DNA of 64,000 bases, from the NCBI GenBank assembly GCA_045538735.1, contig JAZSRY010000071.1, positions 1 through 64,000 on the forward strand, in the 5' to 3' direction. The translations under genes were made by a program, and so were the position numbers. Positions within the stretch are counted from its first letter, which is position 1. Each line of letters begins with the position of its first letter. This DNA comes from SIG459 sp045538735 (lineage in GTDB: Bacteria > Bacillota > Clostridia > Oscillospirales > Oscillospiraceae). The notes under the pieces were generated by a model that saw only the letters and a program-made list of their open reading frames with translations, ran no database searches and was not told the DNA's origin. Shown here piece after piece: positions 32,191-41,168 of this stretch.

Positions 32191-32227
32191 AAGGAAACCT
32201 CCTTAGCATAGGAGGTTTCCTTTTTAT
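32191..32227 (-). terminator. Terminator of the galactoside operon
   Basis: AAGGAAACCTCCT pairs with AGGAGGTTTCCTT. On the minus strand it is followed by a T7 run directly after the last gene. Confidence 0.9.
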
Positions 32228-32431
32228 TTATGCAAGTGCCTCCGCAACTACGCCGAAAACTCCTGCCAATATCAGCACTGCGCCGCAAATACGAGCAATG
32301 ATTCTATAAAATCTGGGGCTTCCGTCGCGAGACTTATACTTCCAGCCAATAGTCATCGTATACAGCACTTCAGTGAAGCACAGCATCACCACACCAATAA
32401 TTGCTACTATGATGTATAACACTACATTCAT
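32228..32431 (-). CDS. Small two-helix membrane protein (DUF6199-like)
   Basis: A 67-residue protein with two membrane helices (4-20, 47-65) around a polar loop with GWKYKSRDGSPRFYRI. The pattern W-K-Y-K ... R-x-x-G followed by a final helix resembles the DUF6199 family as I remember it; the assignment is tentative. It is the last gene of the galactoside operon, 14 bp after the GH2 gene. Confidence 0.55.
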   Translation of the reverse strand: MNVVLYIIVAIIGVVMLCFTEVLYTMTIGWKYKSRDGSPRFYRIIARICGAVLILAGVFGVVAEALA

Positions 32432-32445
32432 AATCTCACGCTTTC

Positions 32446-34146
32446 TTATTTATCCACGCTTATGATTGCCTTTACGGTGGAAGGCGCGATCTTTATCACC
32501 TTGCGGTTATAAGTCACAAGGCCGTTGAGCTCGTCTTCAACATCGCTGAGCTGGGTATAGACAGCGGCGGAAAGTCCCTGCTGCCAGGCGGGGAAAATCT
32601 GCTCCTTATAAAGAGAGCGGAATGCATGGATATAGCTGTTGTTGCTTTCATAGCGCTTATACCCAAAATCCTTTTTACTGAAGCTATGACCGTGGATACG
32701 GTGGTTATAGCCGCCGAATTCAGAAAGCACAACGGCGCGTCCAAGTCTGTCCTCTTCAAATCTATAAGGCTTGAAATAGACGTGCCAGCTCTTTACGTCG
32801 CTTATGCCCTGATCGTGCCAGCCGCTTGCATGGTCTATGGTGCGGCTGCGGTCCATTCCCAGAATGAAATTGCAGACCTTTGCGGAGTCAAACTGACCCC
32901 AGCCTTCGTTAAAGGGCACCCACATGGCGATGCAGGGGCAGTTATAAAGGGCATTTATCATCTCCCGAAGCTCAGCGAAATACTGCTCTCTGCCTTCAAG
33001 GTCCTTGCGTCCGAAAAAGCCGTACTTATCGTCCTTGCTGTGGCGCTTTGTCACAAGTGGCGCGGATATGGCAAGAGGATTATACTTGGTGCCGCCCGAG
33101 GGCATATCCTGCCAAACCAGCATACCCAGTCTGTCGCAGTGATAATACCAGCGCAGGCTTTCAAGCTTGATATGCTTGCGCAGCATATTAAAGCCCATGC
33201 TCTTGGCGGTTTTTATATCAAATATCAGAGCCTCATCGCTGGGGGCGGTCAGCATACCGTCCGACCAATAGCCCTGATCCAGAAGTCCGTTATGGAAATA
33301 AGGCTTGCCGTTGAGGAAAAGGCGCTTTTTGCCTTTTTCATCCCGCTCCACGGAGAATTTTCGCATTGCGAAATAGCTCTCCGCATAGTCCTCTCCCAGC
33401 TTTATGCTGAAGTCATAGAGATAGGGGTCTTCGGGACTCCAGGGGTACAGCTCCTTCAGGGGGATTTCCAGAGGCTCGCCTGCCGTGAAGCTGTGCTCCT
33501 CCCCTTCCACATTAACGCTGCCTTCGCCCTCGCCCGCAATCCAAAGCTCTACTTTCCTCTCATCATAATGGGGGATTATCCGAAGTCCCTGAATATATTT
33601 CTCGGGGACGGACTCCATCCAGACCGTCTGCCATATACCGCTTTGAGGAGTATACCAAATGCCGCCCCTTCTTGAGGACTGCTTGCCCCGGGAATGCCAG
33701 GAGCTATCCGTCACATCCACCACGCGGACAACTATCTCAACGCGGTTATCGCGAAGAACCTCGCTTATATCCACGGAGAAGGGGGTGAAGCCGCCTGTAT
33801 GGCTTATAAGCTCTTTTCCGTTTATAAACACCGTTGCCATCTGGTCAACAGCGCCGAAATGGAGCAGCACTCTGCCCTTGTTGAAGCCCTCGGGCAGGCT
33901 GAAGCGGCGGCGATACCATATATAATCCCGCTTTGCGGGTCGGCTCACATCTCCCGAAAGCTCACTTTCGGGGGAAAAAGGCACCAAAATTGTCTCGGGA
34001 AATTCCTCCGGCATATCCGCAGAAGATGAGAGGGTATACTCCCATTCACCGTTTAAGTTCAGATAGCTTTCTCTTCTGAACTGGGGTCGGGGGTATTCCT
34101 GCAGAATGTTGTTTTTATCCAGTTTTTCTCCCCAGGGGGTACGCAT
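32446..34146 (-). CDS. Glycoside hydrolase family 2 enzyme
   Basis: A 566-residue cytoplasmic protein without signal peptide. It has an N-terminal sugar-binding jelly roll (YLNLNGEWEY ... YRRRFSLPE), an immunoglobulin-like middle domain, and a TIM barrel with the acid/base Glu in VPFNEGWGQFD and the nucleophile Glu in VLSEFGGYNH. It is shorter than LacZ and lacks its C-terminal domains. Beta-galactosidase or beta-glucuronidase activity is possible; the operon context (alpha-galactosidase, MelB-type symporter) favours galactosides. Confidence 0.85.
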   Translation of the reverse strand: MRTPWGEKLDKNNILQEYPRPQFRRESYLNLNGEWEYTLSSSADMPEEFPETILVPFSPESELSGDVSRPAKRDYIWYRRRFSLPEGFNKGRVLLHFGAVDQMATVFINGKELISHTGGFTPFSVDISEVLRDNRVEIVVRVVDVTDSSWHSRGKQSSRRGGIWYTPQSGIWQTVWMESVPEKYIQGLRIIPHYDERKVELWIAGEGEGSVNVEGEEHSFTAGEPLEIPLKELYPWSPEDPYLYDFSIKLGEDYAESYFAMRKFSVERDEKGKKRLFLNGKPYFHNGLLDQGYWSDGMLTAPSDEALIFDIKTAKSMGFNMLRKHIKLESLRWYYHCDRLGMLVWQDMPSGGTKYNPLAISAPLVTKRHSKDDKYGFFGRKDLEGREQYFAELREMINALYNCPCIAMWVPFNEGWGQFDSAKVCNFILGMDRSRTIDHASGWHDQGISDVKSWHVYFKPYRFEEDRLGRAVVLSEFGGYNHRIHGHSFSKKDFGYKRYESNNSYIHAFRSLYKEQIFPAWQQGLSAAVYTQLSDVEDELNGLVTYNRKVIKIAPSTVKAIISVDK

Positions 34147-34160
34147 ATTAAGCCCTCCTC

Positions 34161-35438
34161 TTAGTTTTTCTCGCGTTTTTTAAGAGCGACAAAGGGAATT
34201 ATTACGAAAAGCAGAGTTATTGCGGCGGCAAGGAAAATTCCGGGGGTGGGTACGCTTTTCAGCTGACCCATTTCCATATAAGTTTCGGGGCTGTTTTTGA
34301 TAACGGCGGAACCGATGAAAGGACCGATTATCATAGGCAGCATGACGGAAAATATCATGCGGATGCCCTGAAAATGTCCAACTTTTCCTTCGGGGGTATG
34401 GTCGCGGAGTATGCCGTTAAGGGTGGCAGAGAGCATCATATAGCCGCTCATCATAATGCAGCCGCAGATGATAACCGCAAGCATTGCTCTTGCAAAGAAC
34501 ATCGCCACAAGGCCTACAAGCATCAGAGCCCCTGCAGGCAGAAGAAAACGAAGCTTGCCCACCTTATCGGCGATACCGCCTGTTGCCACGGAAACTATGG
34601 ATGCGATGATGAGGACAACTCCCAGCACTATGGCATAGTCCGTAATTCCCAGATAAGTCTGGATATAGATTATCAGATAGGGGAAGAAGACCTGCACGGC
34701 TATGGAGAATACACACAGCGCAAGCAGCGCCCAGTAAAGTCCCGGCAGGGATTTCACAACGGAGGGGCGCAGACCGTAGAGAAGATTTTTGAAATAGCTG
34801 TCCTTACGGGGTTTCAGATTGGGAGCATCCTTCACGGTGAAAAGCGAAATAATACCAACCGCGGTGACCATTATGCCGAAAATACCGAAGAAGGTTTTCC
34901 ATTCCCCTCTCTGGGTATAGCCGTCGAAAAGTCCGAAGACCACAAGCATACTCACCAAAGGCAGTATTGCAAGGACGCCCTCTGTTCTGCCGCGCTTATC
35001 CTTGGGCACATTATCCGTCACATAAGCGTTAAAGGCGGCATCGTTTGCGGTGGAGCCGAAAAAGGTCATAAGGCAGTCCATAATTATTACGAGGACTGCG
35101 GCGGCTGCGGCGGCATTGGCAGCGGGGAAAACCGCTCCCGCGGATTCGGGAGTGATGAATCCGAAAGCTGCGGTGGTGATGCCCCAGAGGATATAGCCCG
35201 CCGTAATAAAAGCCTTGCGCTTGCCCACGCGGTCGCTGAGTGCGCCCATAATAAGGGTGGTCAGCGTGGCAGTTATTGCGGAAGCGGCTACCATTGCGGC
35301 TATATAGTCGGGGTTTGTGGATATGGTGTTATAGAGGAACACGTTGAAATACATGTTCTCCAGGGTCCATGCGAACTGTCCCGAAAGACCCACCAGTATA
35401 AGCACAGACCAAATTCTTGCTCCCAGTTTCTTTTTCAC
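34161..35438 (-). CDS. MFS transporter
   Basis: A 425-residue, 12-helix major facilitator. The loop 2-3 motif reads MGALSDRVGKRKAFITAGY, and a second copy is GGIADKVGKLRFLLPAG. The sequence begins with the family-like GLSGQFAWTLENMYFNVFLY of sugar porters. It lies 14 bp before the GH2 gene and 16 bp after a GPH symporter, so the operon carries two different sugar importers. The substrate is inferred from context only. Confidence 0.85.
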   Translation of the reverse strand: MKKKLGARIWSVLILVGLSGQFAWTLENMYFNVFLYNTISTNPDYIAAMVAASAITATLTTLIMGALSDRVGKRKAFITAGYILWGITTAAFGFITPESAGAVFPAANAAAAAAVLVIIMDCLMTFFGSTANDAAFNAYVTDNVPKDKRGRTEGVLAILPLVSMLVVFGLFDGYTQRGEWKTFFGIFGIMVTAVGIISLFTVKDAPNLKPRKDSYFKNLLYGLRPSVVKSLPGLYWALLALCVFSIAVQVFFPYLIIYIQTYLGITDYAIVLGVVLIIASIVSVATGGIADKVGKLRFLLPAGALMLVGLVAMFFARAMLAVIICGCIMMSGYMMLSATLNGILRDHTPEGKVGHFQGIRMIFSVMLPMIIGPFIGSAVIKNSPETYMEMGQLKSVPTPGIFLAAAITLLFVIIPFVALKKREKN

Positions 35439-35454
35439 TGCACTTCCCCCCTTC

Positions 35455-36828
35455 TTATGCGTTTATGTCTCCTCGCTCTTTCAGCTGGGAAACGATTTTC
35501 CCGAAGAGCTTATCGTCAATTTTGAAGTATTTGCGGTATACCAAAAAGCCCGCAACTATGCTGATAAGGGGCAGGATAAGCATTGCAAGCTTCACTATGA
35601 GAATGCCCGTATCCGTCACATCGTCCACGCTTACGGCGGAGTTAATGCCTGAGATAATAAGGGTTACAGAGACTATGCCCTTGCTTATTGCGCCGCCAAT
35701 CTTGTTGACAAAGGGCTGGACGGAGAAGGTGACAGCCTCATCGCGGCGTCCAATCTTCCACTGGCCGTATTCAATGGTATCGGCAAGGAACATAAGCATA
35801 AGAAGCTGGATGAAGGCCTGAGCTGCAAAGATAAGAAGTCCTGCAACACCCACAACGGCCATCTTTCCGTCGCCGAAGAAGAAAATCACATAGCCTGCGA
35901 AAACCATTATGGTGGCGGCGGTATAAAGCTGACGGCGGCTGAAGCGCTTGGAAAACTTGGGGAAAAGGAGAAGCGCCGCAAGCTGGCTCACACCCAGAAC
36001 ACCTGCAAAGACGGTGTACATATCGGGGTTTTTGAAAACATACTTGAAGTAATAGGTGCCAAAGCCCGTGGTTGTGCAGTAGCCGATCATGAAAAGAGCC
36101 ATGGCAATGGCGGTGATGCGCAGCTGGTCATTTTCCTTAAGCACCACCAAAATATCCTTGAAGCGGGTTTTCTCCTCATCCTTCGCGGCAATTTTGCTCT
36201 CCTTAACACCAAAAACGGTGAAGCAGAGGAAGAGCCATGTGATGACAGTTACGCCCACAGCCATGAGGAAGAAGCCTCTCTTGGAGGTATAGTTATCCGT
36301 AAGGGCGGTGACGGAGAGAACGACGGCATACATACCCACATTTGCGCAGATTCGGGCAAAGGAACCTATCTTCTCGCGCTTTTTCTGGTCGAGAGTCAGG
36401 GCGGGCATGAGCGTCCAATAGGCAATGTCGTTGAGACCGTAGATAATATCCCAAAGCACATAGACCACCACAAAGAAGACTATGTAGGCCGGGCCTGAGA
36501 GACCAAGGTCGGAGAAAAGCAGTATGGTGAGAATGCCGCCCAAAATTGCGCCAAGGACTATCCAGGGCTTGAATTTGCCCCAGCGGCTGCGGGTGTTATC
36601 CACTATAATGCCCGTCACGGGGTCATTGAAGGCATCGAACACACCCAGAATTACAAAGGCGGCGCTCATCCACCACATAACGGAGTCGCTGAGATCCAGC
36701 GCCTCGGTGGCAAAGGAGATGAAGTACATGCTCACAAGGCTGTAGAGCATGTCGCGGCCAACAGTGCCAAGGCCGAAGAAATATTTGTTGCGATTATCGA
36801 TTCTGTCCTGCTCGGTTTTGCCTTTCAT
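35455..36828 (-). CDS. GPH-family (MelB-type) sugar:cation symporter
   Basis: A 457-residue, 12-helix protein. The characteristic MelB motif DAFNDPVTGIIVDNTRSRWG followed by KFKPW (about residues 60-85) holds the Na+/H+ and sugar-site acidic residues. The N-terminus GLGTVGRDMLYSLVSMY is also GPH-typical. It likely imports an alpha- or beta-galactoside or glucuronide for the two glycosidases in the operon. Confidence 0.9.
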   Translation of the reverse strand: MKGKTEQDRIDNRNKYFFGLGTVGRDMLYSLVSMYFISFATEALDLSDSVMWWMSAAFVILGVFDAFNDPVTGIIVDNTRSRWGKFKPWIVLGAILGGILTILLFSDLGLSGPAYIVFFVVVYVLWDIIYGLNDIAYWTLMPALTLDQKKREKIGSFARICANVGMYAVVLSVTALTDNYTSKRGFFLMAVGVTVITWLFLCFTVFGVKESKIAAKDEEKTRFKDILVVLKENDQLRITAIAMALFMIGYCTTTGFGTYYFKYVFKNPDMYTVFAGVLGVSQLAALLLFPKFSKRFSRRQLYTAATIMVFAGYVIFFFGDGKMAVVGVAGLLIFAAQAFIQLLMLMFLADTIEYGQWKIGRRDEAVTFSVQPFVNKIGGAISKGIVSVTLIISGINSAVSVDDVTDTGILIVKLAMLILPLISIVAGFLVYRKYFKIDDKLFGKIVSQLKERGDINA

Positions 36829-36864
36829 GGCAAAGCCCCCTTTTCAGTAGATGATGGGTATAGC

Positions 36865-37509
36865 TTAAATCATATCGGGGATATCTGCGGGAGTATATGC
36901 GATTTTCTCCGCGCCGAGGGATTTGAGGAATTCCACATCCCGGTAGCCCCAGGCAACGGCGATGAAATCCGTGCCGGAATTTGCCGCCGTCATATAGTCA
37001 ACCTCGCTGTCGCCTATATACACGGCTTCCTCTCCCTCTGCACCCAGCGCCTTCATAGCGGCAAGGACGGGGGCGGAGTTTGGCTTGCGCTCTCTGCCGG
37101 GGCGGTCGCCCTCGATTATGGGAATATATTCACCGAAAAAGCGGATGCGAAGCTCTTCTGCTGCGGCCTGATATTTATTGGTGACTATGGCCATTCGCTC
37201 TCCCCTGTCGTGGAGGGTTTTCAGCATCTCCATAATGCCCTCGTAGGGGGCGGTTTTATCCACACAGTGAAGGTCATAGTATTCGTTGAAGGCAGCAAAG
37301 ACCTTGTCAAAATCGGGGTTTTTCTCTCCCTCTGGAAGGGCACGCTCAACAAGTTTTCTCACGCCGTTGCCAACGAATGACTGAATGGTATCATAGTCAT
37401 GTGTGGCATAGCCGTATCTGGAAAGGCCGTAATTCACCGCGTCTCCCAAATCGGGAATCGTATAAAGCAGCGTGCCGTCAAAATCAAAGAGGATAACTTT
37501 TCCGCTCAC
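36865..37509 (-). CDS. HAD-superfamily phosphatase (Gph-like)
   Basis: A 214-residue protein: nucleophile motif LFDFDGTLLYT, helical cap, motif II IVTNK, motif III lysine region and motif IV YIGDSEVDYMTA. It resembles phosphoglycolate phosphatase and phosphosugar phosphatases. Its ATG overlaps the pepT stop by 4 bp. In a sugar operon it may dephosphorylate a dead-end phosphosugar; the substrate is unproven. Confidence 0.85.
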   Translation of the reverse strand: MSGKVILFDFDGTLLYTIPDLGDAVNYGLSRYGYATHDYDTIQSFVGNGVRKLVERALPEGEKNPDFDKVFAAFNEYYDLHCVDKTAPYEGIMEMLKTLHDRGERMAIVTNKYQAAAEELRIRFFGEYIPIIEGDRPGRERKPNSAPVLAAMKALGAEGEEAVYIGDSEVDYMTAANSGTDFIAVAWGYRDVEFLKSLGAEKIAYTPADIPDMI

Positions 37510-38723
37510 TTTGCATACCTCTCCACGATATTGAGGAGGATGCGGGTGCTTATCTCCATACCCTCAACGCTGATATGCTCATAAGGTCCGTGGTAGGCAT
37601 AGCCGCCTGTGCCCAGATTGGGGCAGGGCAGACCTCGGAAGGTAAGCTGTGCGCCGTCGGTACCGCCGCGGATGGGCTCAACGGTGGGCTCAAGACCTGC
37701 AGCCTTGATGGCCTCAAGGGCATTTTCCACCACGTGGAAATGGGGCTTGACGGCCTCGCACATATTGCGGTAATGCTCTTTTATCTCAAGGACAACGGTG
37801 CCTTCGCCGTATTTCTTATTGAGAAGCTTTGCTGCGTGGGCAAGGCAGGCTCTGCGGGCTTCAAAGGAGCCTGCATCGTGGTCGCGGATGATATAGTTGA
37901 GAGTTGCCTTCTCCACATCGCCTTCCATACTTGTCAGGTGGAAGAAGCCCTCATAGCCCTCGGTGTCTCTGGGAATGTCGCCGGAGGGCAGCATAGCGTT
38001 GAATTCCATGGCAACGAGGCTTGCATTTATCATGGTATCCTTTGCAGAGCCGGGGTGGACATTGAAGCCGTTGAAGCTGATTTTTGCACCGCAGGCATTG
38101 AAGTTTTCATACTCAACGCCGCCCTCTGCGCCGCCGTCTGCGGTGTAGGCAACCTTTGCGCCGAAGCGCTCAAGGTCCATAAGGGAGGCACCGTGGCCGA
38201 TTTCCTCATCGGGGCAGAAGCCGATGGCAATGCGGCTATGGGGAAGGCCTTCCCTGATGATGGTCTCCGCCATCTCCATAATCTCTGCAACGCCTGCCTT
38301 GTTGTCAGCACCCAGAACGGTGGTGCCGTCGGTGACGATTATGCTGCGTCCCTTGAGGGAGGGCAGGTGGGGGAAATCTGCGGGAGAAAGGATTCTGCCG
38401 CTATCGCCAAGGACTATGTCGCCGCCGTCATAATTTTCGATAAGGCGGGGCTTCACATTCTCTCCGGGGAAGTCGGGGATGGTGTCCAGATGGGCGATGA
38501 AGCCGATGCTCATAGCATCCTCAAGACCCTCGCTGGCGGGGATGACGCCGTAGACATATGCATGCTCATCCACATAGACCTCGCTGACGCCCATCTCCTG
38601 CAGCTCCTCTGCAAGCAGGTTTGAAAGGTCAAACTGGCAGGCGGTGGAGGGAGTGGTCTCGCTTGTCTCGCTGCTGGCGGTGTTTATCTGAACATATTTC
38701 AAAAATCTTTCGTATGCTTTCAT
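37506..38723 (-). CDS. pepT: Peptidase T (tripeptidase)
   Basis: A 405-residue M20 dizinc aminopeptidase that removes N-terminal residues from tripeptides. The start at 38723 (MKAYERFLKYVQINTAS) is preceded by GGAG; a TTG-initiated extension is unlikely. Metal and catalytic residues lie in FIAHLDTIPDF, GADNKAGVAE, CPDEEIGHG and AYTADGG. It is embedded between alpha-galactosidase (4 bp upstream) and the HAD gene (overlapping), an unusual guest in a sugar operon. Confidence 0.95.
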   Translation of the reverse strand: MKAYERFLKYVQINTASSETSETTPSTACQFDLSNLLAEELQEMGVSEVYVDEHAYVYGVIPASEGLEDAMSIGFIAHLDTIPDFPGENVKPRLIENYDGGDIVLGDSGRILSPADFPHLPSLKGRSIIVTDGTTVLGADNKAGVAEIMEMAETIIREGLPHSRIAIGFCPDEEIGHGASLMDLERFGAKVAYTADGGAEGGVEYENFNACGAKISFNGFNVHPGSAKDTMINASLVAMEFNAMLPSGDIPRDTEGYEGFFHLTSMEGDVEKATLNYIIRDHDAGSFEARRACLAHAAKLLNKKYGEGTVVLEIKEHYRNMCEAVKPHFHVVENALEAIKAAGLEPTVEPIRGGTDGAQLTFRGLPCPNLGTGGYAYHGPYEHISVEGMEISTRILLNIVERYAK

Positions 38724-38727
38724 TTTT

Positions 38728-41070
38728 TTATTCTCCTTCAATTGCTTCTATAGAATATATATTGGAGCCGAAATCGCTCAATACTCTTATGTTTGGGTGG
38801 TATCCCGTGCCCAAAAACTGGTTTTCCAGCCTGATGCCTTCCATAAGCATGGCACCCCGGGCCGTATATTTCTCCGCTGAGTCCACAAGATTCACGAGGG
38901 AATCGGCGGTGCGGAACACAAAGCCCCTCGGGTTGAGGGAAAAAGGCAGAAGATGCTTTATAAGCTCGCCGAAGGAACGCAGATAAACATTCTGCTCCTT
39001 GGCAGCCACTTTATAAAGCTTATCCCTTTCAAGCCCTGCCACGGGCATAATGTCTCCCGCAGGAGCTGCATTATAGCCTCTCTGGAAATAGGCGCAGATG
39101 CATTTATCACCCTCGCCCGCCTGCCAGACCTCTGTGCCGGCTCTTGTGCCCTCTCTGCGGCTGAATTGACCGAACTGGAGGGTGCGGCGGTGCTTTTTAT
39201 ACCAGGCAATCTGGTGGCATACCTCCTGCCTCTCCGCCCGGGAGAGATATTTCAAATCCAGCTCATAGCCGAAGCAGCCGAAAGCGGCCACATTGAAGCG
39301 GGTGGAAAGAGGTGTGGCGCGCAAAGTCTGCTGACTGGGCGCCGCTGCCACATGGCTGCCCCAGGCGGACTGGGGGTATAGATAGCTGAGTCCTCCCTGA
39401 ATATCCAGACGCTCTATAGGGTCGGTGTTGTCGCTGCCCCAAATCTGGGGAGAGAAGCACAGCATACCCAAGTCGAAGCGGTTTCCCCCCGATGAGCAGC
39501 TTTCCAAAAGCACATGGGGGCGGGGACGGAAGATGCGGCTAAGCACATCGTAAAGACCCAGAATGTAGCGGTGGTGGAATTCACCCTGATTTTCAAGGCT
39601 CGGGGAAAAGGCATCGGAAATATGGCGGTTATAGTCCCACTTCACATATTTCAGCTTTGTGGAGTCCATAATTGCGCCCACATTTTCAACGATATAGTCA
39701 CGGACCTCAGCCCTTGTCAGATCCAGCACCAGCTGATTGCGCCCCTTTGCGGGGCTTCTTCCCGGCACCTTCACCGCCCAATCGGGATGGGCTCTGAATA
39801 AATCCGAATCCTCGTTGACCATCTCCGGCTCAAACCATAGACCGAAGTCCATGCCCATTCTGCGAACGGCTTTTGCAAGTCCCTCAACTCCGTGGGGAAG
39901 CTTTTTAAGGTTGGTAGTATAATCACCCAAGCCTGCATGATCGTTGTTTCTTTTCCCGAACCAGCCGTCATCCAGCACGAAAAGCTCCACGCCCAGCTTT
40001 TTGGCTCTGCGTGCCAGCCTTATCAGCTTTCCGTGGGTGAATCTAAAAAAATGAGCCTCCCAGTTGTTGGCAAGCACGGGCCGCTCCACATTTTTCCAAT
40101 CGCCGCGAACAATATTGCCATTGACGAAGCGATGAAAATTTCTGCGAAGGCCGTTGAAGCCCTTATCCGAGCGGCTCATAACCGCTTCGGGAGTCTCGAA
40201 ACTCTCTCCGGAATGTAAAGTCCAGTCGAAGCAGCTGGGGTTTATGCCCAGCATCACGCGGACTATATCCTCGCCGGAGCGCTCAACGGCGCCGTAGTGG
40301 CTGCCGGAATAGACAAGGTTGAAGCCCCATACTCTGCCGTGGTCTTCTCCCGCTCCCCTTTCGCTGAGGAGAAAGCCGGGATTATGGCGGTTGGAGGATG
40401 CGCCCGTTGAAGAGGAATTCACATAAAGACCCGCTTCCACATTGCGCACATTGTGGTGAGCTTCCTTTATCCAGCCTCCGTCAAAGGTGTGCATCTCCAA
40501 AGGCGCGGTGCTCATATCCATACTCATGGACATTATCTTCCGAAGGGAAATATCCTTGTCCGCAAGATTCGTCACAACGCATCTGCGGCTTATCACATTC
40601 GCCTGAGGAAAGACAGTATAGTAAAGGCTCAGCTTAATGGGATGGAGGCTGTCCTCCATATCTATGCGCAGAGTTTGGACGCCCTCGGTGTCCGCATCGG
40701 CATAGGCGGTGGGGAGGCAGTCCATAGCCACGCAGCCTTCGATTATCTCATGGCTTTTATAAACAAAGTCTGTGACAAAGCTGCCGTCGGGCATCTTTAT
40801 CTCGCAGGGACTGTTGCGGTAATCTCCCTTGCCCACTCCCGACCATTCAAGGCAGAGAGTATCAAGGCAGTAGCTTGCGTCATTTTCGCTGTAGCAAACC
40901 GCGCTGCCGTAAGGCACGCTGCGCTTGAGCTCCAGCGGGGCGCTGTCGCCCGCGGCAAGCAGGGCGCCATAGTGCAGATGTTCAAGATGACCGAAGGGGC
41001 TTAGCTTCATCCAATAGGAGGAATTTTCCGTATCCAGACGGAAAAGACCCTTTTCTTCATATATGGGCAT
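38728..41070 (-). CDS. Alpha-galactosidase, GH36
   Basis: A 780-residue cytoplasmic enzyme releasing alpha-linked galactose from raffinose or melibiose-type sugars. The start at 41070 (MPIYEEKGLFRLDT) has GGAGGTG. It has an N-terminal beta-sandwich, then a TIM barrel: VLDDGWFGKRNND, GLWFEPEMVNEDSD, the nucleophile Asp in KWDYNRH, the acid/base region SCSSGGNRFDLGML and GSDNTD, and a C-terminal beta domain. First gene of the operon; its promoter is embedded in the upstream terminator. Confidence 0.95.
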   Translation of the reverse strand: MPIYEEKGLFRLDTENSSYWMKLSPFGHLEHLHYGALLAAGDSAPLELKRSVPYGSAVCYSENDASYCLDTLCLEWSGVGKGDYRNSPCEIKMPDGSFVTDFVYKSHEIIEGCVAMDCLPTAYADADTEGVQTLRIDMEDSLHPIKLSLYYTVFPQANVISRRCVVTNLADKDISLRKIMSMSMDMSTAPLEMHTFDGGWIKEAHHNVRNVEAGLYVNSSSTGASSNRHNPGFLLSERGAGEDHGRVWGFNLVYSGSHYGAVERSGEDIVRVMLGINPSCFDWTLHSGESFETPEAVMSRSDKGFNGLRRNFHRFVNGNIVRGDWKNVERPVLANNWEAHFFRFTHGKLIRLARRAKKLGVELFVLDDGWFGKRNNDHAGLGDYTTNLKKLPHGVEGLAKAVRRMGMDFGLWFEPEMVNEDSDLFRAHPDWAVKVPGRSPAKGRNQLVLDLTRAEVRDYIVENVGAIMDSTKLKYVKWDYNRHISDAFSPSLENQGEFHHRYILGLYDVLSRIFRPRPHVLLESCSSGGNRFDLGMLCFSPQIWGSDNTDPIERLDIQGGLSYLYPQSAWGSHVAAAPSQQTLRATPLSTRFNVAAFGCFGYELDLKYLSRAERQEVCHQIAWYKKHRRTLQFGQFSRREGTRAGTEVWQAGEGDKCICAYFQRGYNAAPAGDIMPVAGLERDKLYKVAAKEQNVYLRSFGELIKHLLPFSLNPRGFVFRTADSLVNLVDSAEKYTARGAMLMEGIRLENQFLGTGYHPNIRVLSDFGSNIYSIEAIEGE

Positions 41071-41084
41071 TATTGCACCTCCAT

Positions 41085-41153
41085 AAAAAAACGGACAATG
41101 GATGTTTACTATCATCCATTGTCCATTATATTACAGGCATTTTCAATTGTCGA
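41085..41153 (-). promoter_or_regulatory. Galactoside-operon promoter overlapping a terminator hairpin
   Basis: On the minus strand: TCGACA (41148-41153), 17 bp, TATAAT (41125-41130). Directly downstream is the stem GGACAATGGATG / CATCCATTGTCC (41113-41124 with 41093-41104) followed by GTTTTTTT. Initiation about 7 bases after the -10 falls inside the first arm, so transcripts starting here have only half the stem. Reading from the upstream gene would make the full terminator. Confidence 0.6.
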
Positions 41154-41168
41154 GTGGGGAGGCTTTTT

